This document shows, in pieces, positions 8,099-16,491 of a DNA stretch of 64,000 nt. The stretch is from contig OZ245813.1 in NCBI GenBank assembly GCA_965228445.1, forward strand, positions 2,480,001-2,544,000, written 5' to 3'. The notes beneath the pieces were generated by a model. That model searched no databases. It had not been told where the DNA came from and saw nothing but the letters and a program-made list of their open reading frames with translations. This DNA comes from Thalassobaculum sp965228445. GTDB lineage: Bacteria > Pseudomonadota > Alphaproteobacteria > Thalassobaculales > Thalassobaculaceae. The position numbers were made by a program, and so were the translations under genes. Every line of letters begins with the position of its first letter. The first letter of the stretch is position 1.

Positions 8099-9031
8099 TC
8101 AGGCGGCGCGGCTTTCCAGCACGTTACCGCGCAGCACGTCGACGCTGACATCCATCTTCACGAACGCCTCCGCCGGGCCGAGATAGCTGCCCTGCAGCGG
8201 GATCGCCTGGCTCGGGTCGCGGGCGACGCCGACGCGGATCAGGTTCTCGCCGCCGATGATGCCGTTGGTCGGGTCGTATTCCACCCAGCCGGCGCCCGGC
8301 AGGTAGACCTGGACCCAGGCATGGGTGGCGCCCGCTCCCTGGACCGGCTGGCCGCCATGGATCGAGTTCACCACGCCGGCTCCCGCCTGCACCCCGGCAT
8401 CCAGCGCCGGATCGAAGACATAGCCGGTGACGAACCGGGCGGCGAGACCCAGGGCGCGCACCGCCTCCATCATCAGCAGGGCGAAGTCGCGACAGGTGCC
8501 CCGCCGGCGGGCCAGGGTCTCGCAGGGCGACTGCACGCCCTCCTCCTCGCGCGGACGGTAGGCGAAATCGGCGCGCACGCTCTCCGTCATGCGGCGCAGA
8601 AGCTCCAGGGTCTCGGTCTTCTCGCCGGTGAAGAACGACCGGGCCCAGGCCTCGATCGTCCCGTCGTCGGGATGATGGCGCGCGGTGGTGCGGCCGAGAT
8701 CCTGCAGGTCGTCCAGGGCATAAGCGAAGGGGAGGTAGCGCGCGTGCTCGGCGATCTCGAAGACCGGCGTGCTGGCGGCATAGTGTTCGACGACGATCAC
8801 GCTCTCGAACAGCAGACGGTCGGCCGGATCGTCGAACCGGGCCACCGCCACCGAGTTGGAGAACACGTCGTGCATCCAGCGCACGCTCGCGGCCGGCTGG
8901 ATCTTCAGCCGGCTGTCGACCAGCCGCATGTCGTGGCTGTCGCGCGGGCGGAACAGCAGACGATGCTCGCCGAACCGTACCGGCTCGCGGTAGGCGTATT
9001 CCGTACGGTGAATGATGCTCAGGACCTGCAT
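8099..9031 (-). CDS. transglutaminase-like cysteine peptidase-fold protein
   Basis: The 310-residue protein has an N-terminal beta-rich bacterial transglutaminase N-domain (starting MQVLSIIHRTEYAYREPV) and a transglutaminase-like core. The catalytic Cys is in RRGTCRDFALLMMEAVRALG, the His in GATHAWVQVYLPGAGWVEYD, and the Asp in YDPTNG. It is the last gene of a three-gene set (circularly permuted ATP-grasp, alpha-E, transglutaminase) that recurs across proteobacteria. Comparative genomics has linked that set to peptide or amide-bond synthesis and processing. The gap to the alpha-E gene is 65 bp. The substrate is unknown. Confidence 0.9.
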   Translation of the reverse strand: MQVLSIIHRTEYAYREPVRFGEHRLLFRPRDSHDMRLVDSRLKIQPAASVRWMHDVFSNSVAVARFDDPADRLLFESVIVVEHYAASTPVFEIAEHARYLPFAYALDDLQDLGRTTARHHPDDGTIEAWARSFFTGEKTETLELLRRMTESVRADFAYRPREEEGVQSPCETLARRRGTCRDFALLMMEAVRALGLAARFVTGYVFDPALDAGVQAGAGVVNSIHGGQPVQGAGATHAWVQVYLPGAGWVEYDPTNGIIGGENLIRVGVARDPSQAIPLQGSYLGPAEAFVKMDVSVDVLRGNVLESRAA

Positions 9032-9096
9032 GGCAGCCTGCCCACGACATTGAACGACGTAAGCCTATGCACCAAACCTAAAGAAACTATTTCCGG

Positions 9097-10050
9097 CTAT
9101 TCCGCCGCCTCCGCAAGCCCGAAGAACCGCGCGCCAAGCGCGCCGCTCAACCCGAGCAGACCGTCCTGGATGGCGTCGGCGAACTTGTGCAGCCAGGCCG
9201 GCTCGATCCGGTCGGTCGGAGTCTGACCCGAGATCTCCATCACCTGGCCGAGCGTCGCCCGCAGCTCGTCGCCGAGCTCGAGCCCGTGCTCGCTCTCCAG
9301 ACAGGCGAGATCGTACTTGATCCGGTACAGGCAGAAGCAGATCGAGCGGGGGAACTCGCTGTCCGACATCAGGAAGCGGGCCACGTCGCTGGTGCTCATG
9401 CTGCCCGGCCGGGTCCGGCGATAGGCCTGATACCCGGCGGCGGAGCGCAGCAGGGCATTCCACTGGCTGATATCGATCGGCGAGCCCGGATCCTCCTCCA
9501 CGCTCTGCAGCTGACGGTACTTCACGTCGAGCAGGCGCGAGGTCTGGTCGGCGCGCTCGACGTGGCGGCCGAGCTGATAGAACCGGTAGGCCTGATCCCG
9601 GTACAGGGTGCCTTCGGCGATGCCCGTATGGGTCTGGCAGTTGGTCTTGATGAAGGACGCCACCTTCGCCAGCCGCGCCAGCCCGATATCCCGGCGCTTC
9701 AGATCGTGCATCTCGCCGTAGAAGGTATTGAGATGGGCCCAGAGCTCGGTGGAGATCAGATGGCGGACCGTGCGCGCGTTCTCCCGCGCATAGCCGACGG
9801 AGTTCAGGATCGAGGTCGTGCTCTTCGGGTCGATCAGGTAGAAGAACAGGACCGCCGCCGCCGTCGCCTCCTTGTTGCGGCTGAAGAATTCCTCCTCATC
9901 CGCATTGATCCGGATCACCGCTTCCCAGTCGCCCGTCGCGCGCGGATCGCGGGCGAAGGACCCGTGGGTGTCCAGCAGGCGGGCCAGGTTCTCGGCACGC
10001 TCGACGTAGCGGCCGAGCCAGTACACGTTCTCTGCATAGCGTGACAGCAT
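9097..10050 (-). CDS. alpha-E domain-containing protein
   Basis: The 317-residue all-helical protein starts MLSRYAENVYWLGRYVERAE, the hallmark of the alpha-E (DUF403) domain. It has the repeated conserved RxxENAR-type segment (YARENARTVRHLIS) and the FYQLGRHVERADQTSRLLD segment. No enzymatic function is established for the family. It almost always accompanies a circularly permuted ATP-grasp protein, encoded 4 bp upstream here, and often a transglutaminase, encoded downstream here. The tight spacing suggests a complex or a substrate carrier for the ATP-grasp enzyme. Confidence 0.92.
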   Translation of the reverse strand: MLSRYAENVYWLGRYVERAENLARLLDTHGSFARDPRATGDWEAVIRINADEEEFFSRNKEATAAAVLFFYLIDPKSTTSILNSVGYARENARTVRHLISTELWAHLNTFYGEMHDLKRRDIGLARLAKVASFIKTNCQTHTGIAEGTLYRDQAYRFYQLGRHVERADQTSRLLDVKYRQLQSVEEDPGSPIDISQWNALLRSAAGYQAYRRTRPGSMSTSDVARFLMSDSEFPRSICFCLYRIKYDLACLESEHGLELGDELRATLGQVMEISGQTPTDRIEPAWLHKFADAIQDGLLGLSGALGARFFGLAEAAE

Positions 10051-10054
10051 CGGC

Positions 10055-11497
10055 CTACTCCAGCACCCAGGTGTCCTTGGATCCGCCGCCCTGGGACGAG
10101 TTCACCACCAGGGAGCCCTTCTTCAGCGCCACGCGGGTCAGGCCGCCGGGCAGCACCCAGGTCGACTTGCCGGTCACGCAGAACGGCCGCAGGTCGACGT
10201 GGCGCGGCTCCACCCGGCCGGCGATCAGCGTCGGCGACACCGACAGTTCGACCATCGGCTGGGAGATGTAATTCGCCGGATCCTTCTCGATCGCCTTGCG
10301 GGTCTCGGCCAGTTCGCGGGCCGAGGCGCGCGGGCCGATCACCACACCGTAACCGCCGGCCTCGCCCACGGGCTTGGTCACCAGCTTGTCGAGATTGTCG
10401 AGCGTGTACTGCAGCCCGTCCTTCTCCCGGCACAGGTTGGTCGGCACGTTCGGCAGGATCGTGTCCTGGTCCAGGTAGTATTTGATCAGGCGCGGGATAT
10501 AGGCGTAGACGCCCTTGTCGTCGGCCACGCCGGTACCGACCGCGTTGGCGATCGTGACGTTGCCCTTGGCATAGGCCCGCATCACCCCCGGCACGCCGAG
10601 CATGCTGTCCTCGCGGAACACCTCCGGGTCGAGGAAGTCGTCGTTGATCCGCCGGTAGATCACATGCACCGGCATCAGCCCGCCGGTGGTGCGCATGTAG
10701 ACCTTGTCGTTCTCCACGACCATGTCCTGGCCGGTGACCAGCGGAATGCCCATCTCGCGGGCCAGGAACACATGCTCGAAATAGGCCGAGTTGAACGGTC
10801 CGGGCGACAGCAGGACGACCTGCGGGTCGCTCACCCCGGCCGGGGCGGACTCGCACAGCGCCTGGTGCAGCCGCAGCCCGTAATCCAGCACCGGACGCAC
10901 GTTCATGCCCTCGAACAGATGCGGCATGGTCCGCCGCATGAGCTGGCGGTTCTCCACCACGTAGGAGACGCCGGACGGGCTGCGGGCATTGTCCTCGAGC
11001 ACCACGAACTGACCGTCGCCGCCGCGCACCACATCGACGCCGCAGACGTTGACGTAGGAGTTCTCGGGCACCTTGAGGCCGACCATCTCGGGCCGGTAGT
11101 TCGGGTTCTTGAACACCAGGTCGGCCGGCAGGATGCCGTCCTTGATCACCTTCTGGTCGCCATAGATGTCGGCCAGCAGCAGGTTCAGGGTCTGCACCCG
11201 CTGGATCGACCCGCTCTCGATCGTCTCCCAATCGGCCGGGGTCAGCACCCGGGGAATCAGGTCGAAGGGCAGCACCCGGTCGACGGACGAACCCTCGTGA
11301 TAGAGCGTGAAGGTGATGCCGAGATTGTAGAGTTCGCGATCGACCGCTTTGGACAGACGGGTGAGTTCCTTCGGCGCCGTGCCGTTCAGCCGTTTCAGCA
11401 GCCCGGCGAGAACCTTCTGGCGTTCGTCGTCGCCCTGGTACTCGCAGAAGAACCCATCGGGATCGTAGTCTTCAAGCAGTCGATGCCGCGCGCGGAT
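10055..11497 (-). CDS. circularly permuted type 2 ATP-grasp protein, start codon non-canonical or uncertain
   Basis: The reading frame has the conserved family segments: ITFTLYHEGSSVDR, LPFDLIPRVLTPADWE, RVQTLNLLLADIYGDQ, VFKNPNYRPEM and YVVENRQLMRRTMPHLFEG. The frame is open back to a TGA at 11525-11527, but between that stop and 11275 there is no ATG, GTG or TTG. The only canonical start is the GTG at 11273-11275, which would delete about 74 conserved-looking N-terminal residues. An ATC at 11495-11497 lies 5 nt after a GGGAGG Shine-Dalgarno and would give 480 residues, the usual family length. I annotate from there; a conservative annotation would begin at 11275 (406 aa). Family members are ATP-dependent amide-bond ligases. 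This one is coupled to alpha-E and transglutaminase genes. Confidence 0.82.
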   Translation of the reverse strand: MRARHRLLEDYDPDGFFCEYQGDDERQKVLAGLLKRLNGTAPKELTRLSKAVDRELYNLGITFTLYHEGSSVDRVLPFDLIPRVLTPADWETIESGSIQRVQTLNLLLADIYGDQKVIKDGILPADLVFKNPNYRPEMVGLKVPENSYVNVCGVDVVRGGDGQFVVLEDNARSPSGVSYVVENRQLMRRTMPHLFEGMNVRPVLDYGLRLHQALCESAPAGVSDPQVVLLSPGPFNSAYFEHVFLAREMGIPLVTGQDMVVENDKVYMRTTGGLMPVHVIYRRINDDFLDPEVFREDSMLGVPGVMRAYAKGNVTIANAVGTGVADDKGVYAYIPRLIKYYLDQDTILPNVPTNLCREKDGLQYTLDNLDKLVTKPVGEAGGYGVVIGPRASARELAETRKAIEKDPANYISQPMVELSVSPTLIAGRVEPRHVDLRPFCVTGKSTWVLPGGLTRVALKKGSLVVNSSQGGGSKDTWVLE

Positions 11498-11580
11498 GGC
11501 CGCCTCCCGTGCCTTAGCGAAAACTCACCAATAGCTTTAACAAGCAGTCCGGGGCAGCGCAACGGGGTGCTGCTGACGCC

Positions 11581-12849
11581 TCAGCCGCCGGCGGCGACCG
11601 TCAGTTCGAGCGCACGCTCGCCGGTAACCTGCCCGTCACGCTTGAGCACGACCTGCGCGGTCCAGGTTCCGGTCGGCAGTCCGTTCGGGAAGGTCGCCCC
11701 GCCGTTCTTCCGTCCGGCGGCGCGGAAGATCACCGCCTGAACCCGGTCGAACGTCTGGGAATCACGCACGACGACCGTTCCGTCCGGCGCCCGGACCGTG
11801 ACCTCGCCGGTGTCCCCCGGTTCCACCCCGACGGCGCGGTACCAGACCACGAGCGCCTCGGCATCGGGCGCCAGACGGGCCGCGGACGCGTCGCCGGCGG
11901 CCGCCACCGAACTGTCCGGAACCCGGTCGAAGAACGCCGCATCCAGAAGCGTCGGCGCCTCCAGCGCGGCGAGCGACGCCAGCGTCTCGTCGTCCCACAG
12001 GGGCTGTCGGCCGAGCCCGCAGCTCTCGCCGCCCTCGAGCACCCCGCGGAACGGATCGACGACCTCTTCGCCTCGGACCAGCGACAGGTGGATGTGAGGG
12101 AACTGCGTCATGCCGGACAGCCCGACCGCGCCGAGCGCGTCCCCGGCGGCGACCTCCTGTCCCGGCTGGACGATCACGCTGCCCTTGCGCATGTGGCAGT
12201 ACTGGGTCGCCCATCCGTCGCCGTGATCGATGCGCACGCCGTTGCCGCATTCCTTGCCGGCCGCCTTGGCCTGCTCGATGCCCGCGGTGCCGAGGTCCTC
12301 CTCGCCGTCGCGGGTGCCGATCACCTTGCCGGCGGCGGCGGCGAGCACCGGAACGTTCTCGGAGATCCGGCCGTCGTTGGCCAGGCCGATATCGGTGCCC
12401 TTGTGACCGTCATAGGACATCTCCCCGCAGCGGTAATCCTCGCGGCCGGGGCCGGGGTCCAAGTCGACATAGTTCACCACCCAGCAGTCCACGCCCGGCT
12501 CGCAGGCGATCGGCAGGGACAGGGTGATCGGCCGTTCGCCTTCCACGCTCGGGATCGGCGCGGCGGGCGCAGGCGCAGGCTGGGCCGCTGAGGATTGAGC
12601 CGGCGCGGACTGGGACGAAGGCTGCGACGAGGTGGGCTCGACGGCCGGCTGGCGCGGCGCAGCGGGAGCCGGAGCCGAAGACGGGGCGGTGGCGGAGGAC
12701 GCTTCGTCCTGGCTCTTCGGCAGGTGGCGGTCGACCGGGATGTCGACGCTCCAGTTATGACCTTCCGGCGACAGCACCAGCCAGAAGGCATAGCCGAAGG
12801 ACGCGAGGGCGGCGCAGAAGATCAGGGCAAGGGCGGCACGAAACAACAC
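11581..12849 (-). CDS. M23 family metallopeptidase (LytM-type)
   Basis: The 422-residue protein has an N-terminal signal anchor (FRAALALIFCAALASFGYAF), then a Ser/Pro/Ala/Gln-rich linker at about residues 45-95. The LytM domain follows, with zinc-ligand motifs HKGTDIG (HxxxD) and the HIH of FPHIHLSLV. A C-terminal beta domain of about 140 residues follows (VVWYRAVGVEPGDTGEV, VTVRAPDG). M23 enzymes cleave peptidoglycan cross-bridges in the periplasm or act as division and adhesion regulators. It is on the same strand as the ATP-grasp module but 84 bp away, and is likely an independent unit. Confidence 0.9.
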   Translation of the reverse strand: MLFRAALALIFCAALASFGYAFWLVLSPEGHNWSVDIPVDRHLPKSQDEASSATAPSSAPAPAAPRQPAVEPTSSQPSSQSAPAQSSAAQPAPAPAAPIPSVEGERPITLSLPIACEPGVDCWVVNYVDLDPGPGREDYRCGEMSYDGHKGTDIGLANDGRISENVPVLAAAAGKVIGTRDGEEDLGTAGIEQAKAAGKECGNGVRIDHGDGWATQYCHMRKGSVIVQPGQEVAAGDALGAVGLSGMTQFPHIHLSLVRGEEVVDPFRGVLEGGESCGLGRQPLWDDETLASLAALEAPTLLDAAFFDRVPDSSVAAAGDASAARLAPDAEALVVWYRAVGVEPGDTGEVTVRAPDGTVVVRDSQTFDRVQAVIFRAAGRKNGGATFPNGLPTGTWTAQVVLKRDGQVTGERALELTVAAGG

Positions 12850-12879
12850 TGGGCGTCCTCCGGATCTCTGCGCGCCGCG

Positions 12880-13761
12880 TCAGTGCCGTGCGCGAACCAT
12901 CCGCTGCAGATATTCACCATACCCGGACTTCGCCAGGGGGGCGGCGAGTTTCAGGACCTGCTCGGCGTCGATGTAGTCCATGAAATAGGCGATCTCCTCG
13001 ACGCAGGCGATCTTCAGGCCCTGGCGCTCCTCAACGGTGCGCACGAACTCGGAGGCCTGGAGCAGGCTGGCATGGGTGCCGGTGTCGAGCCAGGCATAGC
13101 CGCGCCCCATCCGCTCGACCCGTAGGGTGCCGTTGTCCAGATACACCTTGTTCACGTCGGTGATCTCGAGTTCGCCGCGCGGCGACGGCTCGATGGAGGC
13201 GGCGACGTCGAGCACGCTGTTGTCATAGAAATACAGCCCCGTGACCGCCCAGTTCGACGCCGGATTGGCCGGCTTCTCGACGATCGAGGTGGCCTTGCCG
13301 TTGTCGTCGAAATCCACCACGCCATAGCGCTCGGGGTCGCTGACGTAATAGCCGAAGACGGTCGCACCCCCCTGCCCCGACGCCTCGTCGCGGGCGCGCT
13401 GCAGGATCTCGGTCAGGCCGTGGCCGTAGAAGATGTTGTCGCCGAGCACCAGGGCCACCGGGTCGTCGCCGACGAACTCGCGGCCGATGATGAAGGCCTC
13501 CGCCAGCCCGTTCGGTTCCGGCTGGACCGCATAGGTGATCTCGATGCCCCATTTCGTGCCGTCGCCCATCAGGTGCTGGAAGGCGGCCTGATCCTGCGGC
13601 GTGGTGATCACCAGGATCTCGCGGATGCCGGCCAGCATCAGAGTGGTCAGCGGGTAGTAGATCATCGGCTTGTCGTAGACCGGGAGCAGCTGCTTGCTGG
13701 CCACCATGGTCAACGGATAGAGCCGGGTTCCGGACCCGCCCGCCAGAATGATCCCTTTCAT
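12880..13761 (-). CDS. rfbA: glucose-1-phosphate thymidylyltransferase
   Basis: The 293-residue RmlA makes dTDP-glucose from glucose-1-phosphate and dTTP, the first step toward dTDP-L-rhamnose. It begins MKGIILAGGSGTRLYPLT, with the GGxGTRL pyrophosphorylase signature, then KQLLPVYDKPMIYYPL, GDNIFYG and VEKPANPASNWAVTGLYFYD. Length matches the family. It is the last gene of the operon rfbC-rfbB-rfbD-rfbA; its ATG shares one base with the rfbD stop codon. Confidence 0.97.
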   Translation of the reverse strand: MKGIILAGGSGTRLYPLTMVASKQLLPVYDKPMIYYPLTTLMLAGIREILVITTPQDQAAFQHLMGDGTKWGIEITYAVQPEPNGLAEAFIIGREFVGDDPVALVLGDNIFYGHGLTEILQRARDEASGQGGATVFGYYVSDPERYGVVDFDDNGKATSIVEKPANPASNWAVTGLYFYDNSVLDVAASIEPSPRGELEITDVNKVYLDNGTLRVERMGRGYAWLDTGTHASLLQASEFVRTVEERQGLKIACVEEIAYFMDYIDAEQVLKLAAPLAKSGYGEYLQRMVRARH

Positions 13762-14663
13762 CAGACCGTCTCCTCTGCCGCCATGCGGGCGGCGAAAACT
13801 TCATCCAGCGCCGCCTGCCAGGACCGGTGCGGCAGGGCGGGCAGCGCATCGACCAGCGCCGAGGTGTCGAGCACCGAATAGGCCGGCCGCTTCGCCGGGG
13901 TCGGATACTCCGAGGTGGGGATGGCGTGCACGACGGGACGCCGGTCCCAGACCGGTTCGGCCCGCTCGAAGATCGCCTCGGCGAAGCCGTGCCAGGTGGT
14001 CACGCCGTCCGCCGTGTAGTGGTACGTTCCCGCCGGCACCGGGGTTCCCTCGATCCTGGCGCGGACCAGGGCGAGCAGGGCCGAGGCGATGTCGACCGCC
14101 GCGGTGGGCGTGCCGTGCTGGTCGTCGACCACCCGCAGTTCGTCGCGGTCCTTGCCGACCCGCAGCATGGTGTTCATGAAGTTGGCGCCACGGGCGGCAT
14201 AGACCCAGGCGGTACGCAGGATCAGATGGTCCTCCAGCGCATGCCGGATCGCCGTCTCGCCGGCCTCCTTGGAAGCGCCGTAGACCCCGAGCGGCGACAC
14301 CGGATCCTCCGGCCGGTAGGGCCGGGCGCCATCGCCGTCGAACACGTAGTCGGTCGAGACATGGATCAGGCCGATGCGCCGCTCGGCGCAGGCCGCCGCC
14401 AGGGCGGCCGGGCCGTCGCGGTTGATGGTGAAGGCGAGATCCGGCTCCTGCTCGGCCTTGTCGACGGCTGTATAGGCGGCGGGGTTGATCACCAGGTCGG
14501 GCCGCACGGCATCCAGCGCGCCGTCGATCCGGCCGGGCTGGGCGAGATCCAGACGGTCCCGCCCCACGCCGACGATCTCGATTCCGTCGGCCGCCTTGTC
14601 GCCGGCCAGACGCACCAGCGCCCCGCCGACCTGACCGGTCACTCCGGTAACCAGGACCCGCAT
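13761..14663 (-). CDS. rfbD: dTDP-4-dehydrorhamnose reductase
   Basis: The 300-residue RmlD performs the NAD(P)H-dependent last step to dTDP-L-rhamnose. It starts MRVLVTGVTGQVGGALV (Rossmann GxxGxxG), with STDYVFDG and the SDR Tyr-Lys pair in YGASKEAGE. The frame extends upstream to 14735, but the ATG at 14661-14663 gives the family N-terminus and sits 2 bp from the rfbB stop. It shares one base with rfbA downstream. Confidence 0.96.
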   Translation of the reverse strand: MRVLVTGVTGQVGGALVRLAGDKAADGIEIVGVGRDRLDLAQPGRIDGALDAVRPDLVINPAAYTAVDKAEQEPDLAFTINRDGPAALAAACAERRIGLIHVSTDYVFDGDGARPYRPEDPVSPLGVYGASKEAGETAIRHALEDHLILRTAWVYAARGANFMNTMLRVGKDRDELRVVDDQHGTPTAAVDIASALLALVRARIEGTPVPAGTYHYTADGVTTWHGFAEAIFERAEPVWDRRPVVHAIPTSEYPTPAKRPAYSVLDTSALVDALPALPHRSWQAALDEVFAARMAAEETV

Positions 14664-14665
14664 GC

Positions 14666-15748
14666 TCACCCCGTCTTCCCGGTGGTGCCGGTGCCGACCC
14701 GGGCCAGCACGTTGCGGTCGAGCAGCGGCTGCCACCAGTCGCCGTTATCCAGATACCACCGCACCGTCTTCTCGATGCCGCTCTCGAAGGTCTCGCGAGG
14801 GGTCCAGCCGAGGTCGCGCTCGATCTTCGCGGCGTCGATGGCGTAGCGGAAGTCGTGACCCGGCCGGTCGGTGACGAAGGTGATCAGCTCGCGCCGGGAC
14901 TTGCCGCCCTCCAGCGGCGGGGCATGGCGGTCCAGCAGGTCGCAGATCGTCTCGACCACCGCCAAGTTCGACATCTCGTTGTGGCCGCCGATGTTGTAGC
15001 TCTCGCCCTCTTCGCCCTTGGACAGCACGGTCCACAGCGCCCGGGCGTGGTCCTCGACGAACAGCCAGTCGCGCACGTTCTGGCCGTTCCCGTAGACCGG
15101 CAGCGGCTCGCCCCGCAGGCCCTTGATGATCATCAGCGGGATCAGCTTCTCGGGGAAATGGAACGGGCCGTAGTTGTTCGAGCAGTTCGACAGCACCACC
15201 GGCAGCCCGTAGGTCTCGCCCCAGGCCCGCACCAGATGATCGGACGACGCCTTGGACGCCGAATAGGGCGAGCGCGGGTCGTAGGCCGTCTCCTCGGTGA
15301 ACATGCCGTCGTCGCCGAGCGAGCCGAACACCTCGTCGGTGGAGATGTGGTGGAACCGGAAGCCGGCCTTGCGGCCGTCGTCCAGGCCGCCGAATTGCTG
15401 GCGCGCCGCCTGCAGCAGGCGGAAGGTGCCGATGATGTTGGTCTGGATGAACGCTTCCGGGCCGTCGATCGACCGGTCCACGTGGGACTCCGCCGCCAGA
15501 TGCATCACCGCGTCCGGATCGTGGGTCTCGAACACCCGCTTCAGGGCGGCCGAGTCGGTGATGTCGACCTGTTCGAAGGCGTAGCGGTTGCTGTCCTCCA
15601 CGTCGCGCAGGGCGGTGCCGCTGGCGGCGTAGGTCAGCTTGTCGAGATTGACCACCCGCACATCGGTCTCGGCAATCAGCAGCCGGATGACCGCCGAGCC
15701 GATGAATCCGGCGCCGCCGGTGACCAGAACCGTTTTCGGTGTCGCCAT
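14666..15748 (-). CDS. rfbB: dTDP-glucose 4,6-dehydratase
   Basis: The 360-residue RmlB converts dTDP-glucose to dTDP-4-keto-6-deoxyglucose using bound NAD+. It starts MATPKTVLVTGGAGFIGSAV (TGGAGFIG), followed by LDKLTYAA, AAESHVDRSI, the dehydratase motif STDEVFGSLG and the SDR pair in YSASKASSDHLV. The open frame continues to 16036, but the ATG at 15746-15748 gives the standard N-terminus. It lies between rfbC (20 bp upstream) and rfbD (2 bp downstream). Confidence 0.97.
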   Translation of the reverse strand: MATPKTVLVTGGAGFIGSAVIRLLIAETDVRVVNLDKLTYAASGTALRDVEDSNRYAFEQVDITDSAALKRVFETHDPDAVMHLAAESHVDRSIDGPEAFIQTNIIGTFRLLQAARQQFGGLDDGRKAGFRFHHISTDEVFGSLGDDGMFTEETAYDPRSPYSASKASSDHLVRAWGETYGLPVVLSNCSNNYGPFHFPEKLIPLMIIKGLRGEPLPVYGNGQNVRDWLFVEDHARALWTVLSKGEEGESYNIGGHNEMSNLAVVETICDLLDRHAPPLEGGKSRRELITFVTDRPGHDFRYAIDAAKIERDLGWTPRETFESGIEKTVRWYLDNGDWWQPLLDRNVLARVGTGTTGKTG

Positions 15749-15768
15749 GACCGTCTCCAGCGCCGAGG

Positions 15769-16326
15769 TCAGATCGTGAAATAGGCCGGCAGGTCCGCCA
15801 GCCCGGGATGTTTGGTGTCCTTGTCGGACAGGGTCGGCGTCACGCCGTCCAACGGCCAGTCGATGCCGATCGCCGGATCGTCCCAGGCCAGCCCCTTGTC
15901 GTTCTCCGGCGAATAGGGCGCGGTGACCTTGTAGATCACCTCGGTATCCGGCTCCAACGTGACGAAACCGTGGGCGAAGCCGACGGGTACCAGGATCTGG
16001 TTCCACGCCTCGGCCGAGATCTCCGCGCCGACCCATTTGCCGTAGGTGTCGGAGCCCTGCCGGATGTCCACGGCCACGTCGAAGATCCGCCCCTTCACCA
16101 CCCGGACCAGCTTGTCCTGGGCGAAGGGCGGGGTCTGGAAATGCAGGCCGCGCAGCACGCCCACCGCCTGGGACATGGAGTGGTTGTCCTGTACGAAGTC
16201 CAGGTCCAGCCCGTGCCCGGCGAACGCCGCCTTGTTGTAGGTCTCGGAAAAGAAACCGCGGGCGTCGCCGAACCGCTTCGGCGTCAGGATCTTTACGTCC
16301 GGGATTGCCAGCGATTCTACCTGCAC
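15769..16326 (-). CDS. rfbC: dTDP-4-dehydrorhamnose 3,5-epimerase
   Basis: The 185-residue cupin enzyme RmlC epimerises C3 and C5 of the 4-keto sugar. Visible motifs are LTPKRFGDARGFFSETYN, QDNHSMS, the catalytic His in LRGLHFQ, and VPVGFAHGF. It is the first gene of the rhamnose operon; the 165-bp divergent region to the GT2 gene at 16492 should hold promoters for both. Confidence 0.96.
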   Translation of the reverse strand: MQVESLAIPDVKILTPKRFGDARGFFSETYNKAAFAGHGLDLDFVQDNHSMSQAVGVLRGLHFQTPPFAQDKLVRVVKGRIFDVAVDIRQGSDTYGKWVGAEISAEAWNQILVPVGFAHGFVTLEPDTEVIYKVTAPYSPENDKGLAWDDPAIGIDWPLDGVTPTLSDKDTKHPGLADLPAYFTI

Positions 16327-16491
16327 GTCGTATCCTCCGGATGCGCTAGCCGGCCCAGGCCTGGGGTCGTTTGGAGGGCGGGCGAGAAACCGCGGCGGGT
16401 GATAGCATGGTGCAAGTGACGTCTACAACTCCGCAGGCTGCCGCGTTTCTTCGGGGCGCGACACTGTGGTAATGTTCACGATAGGAGCCTT

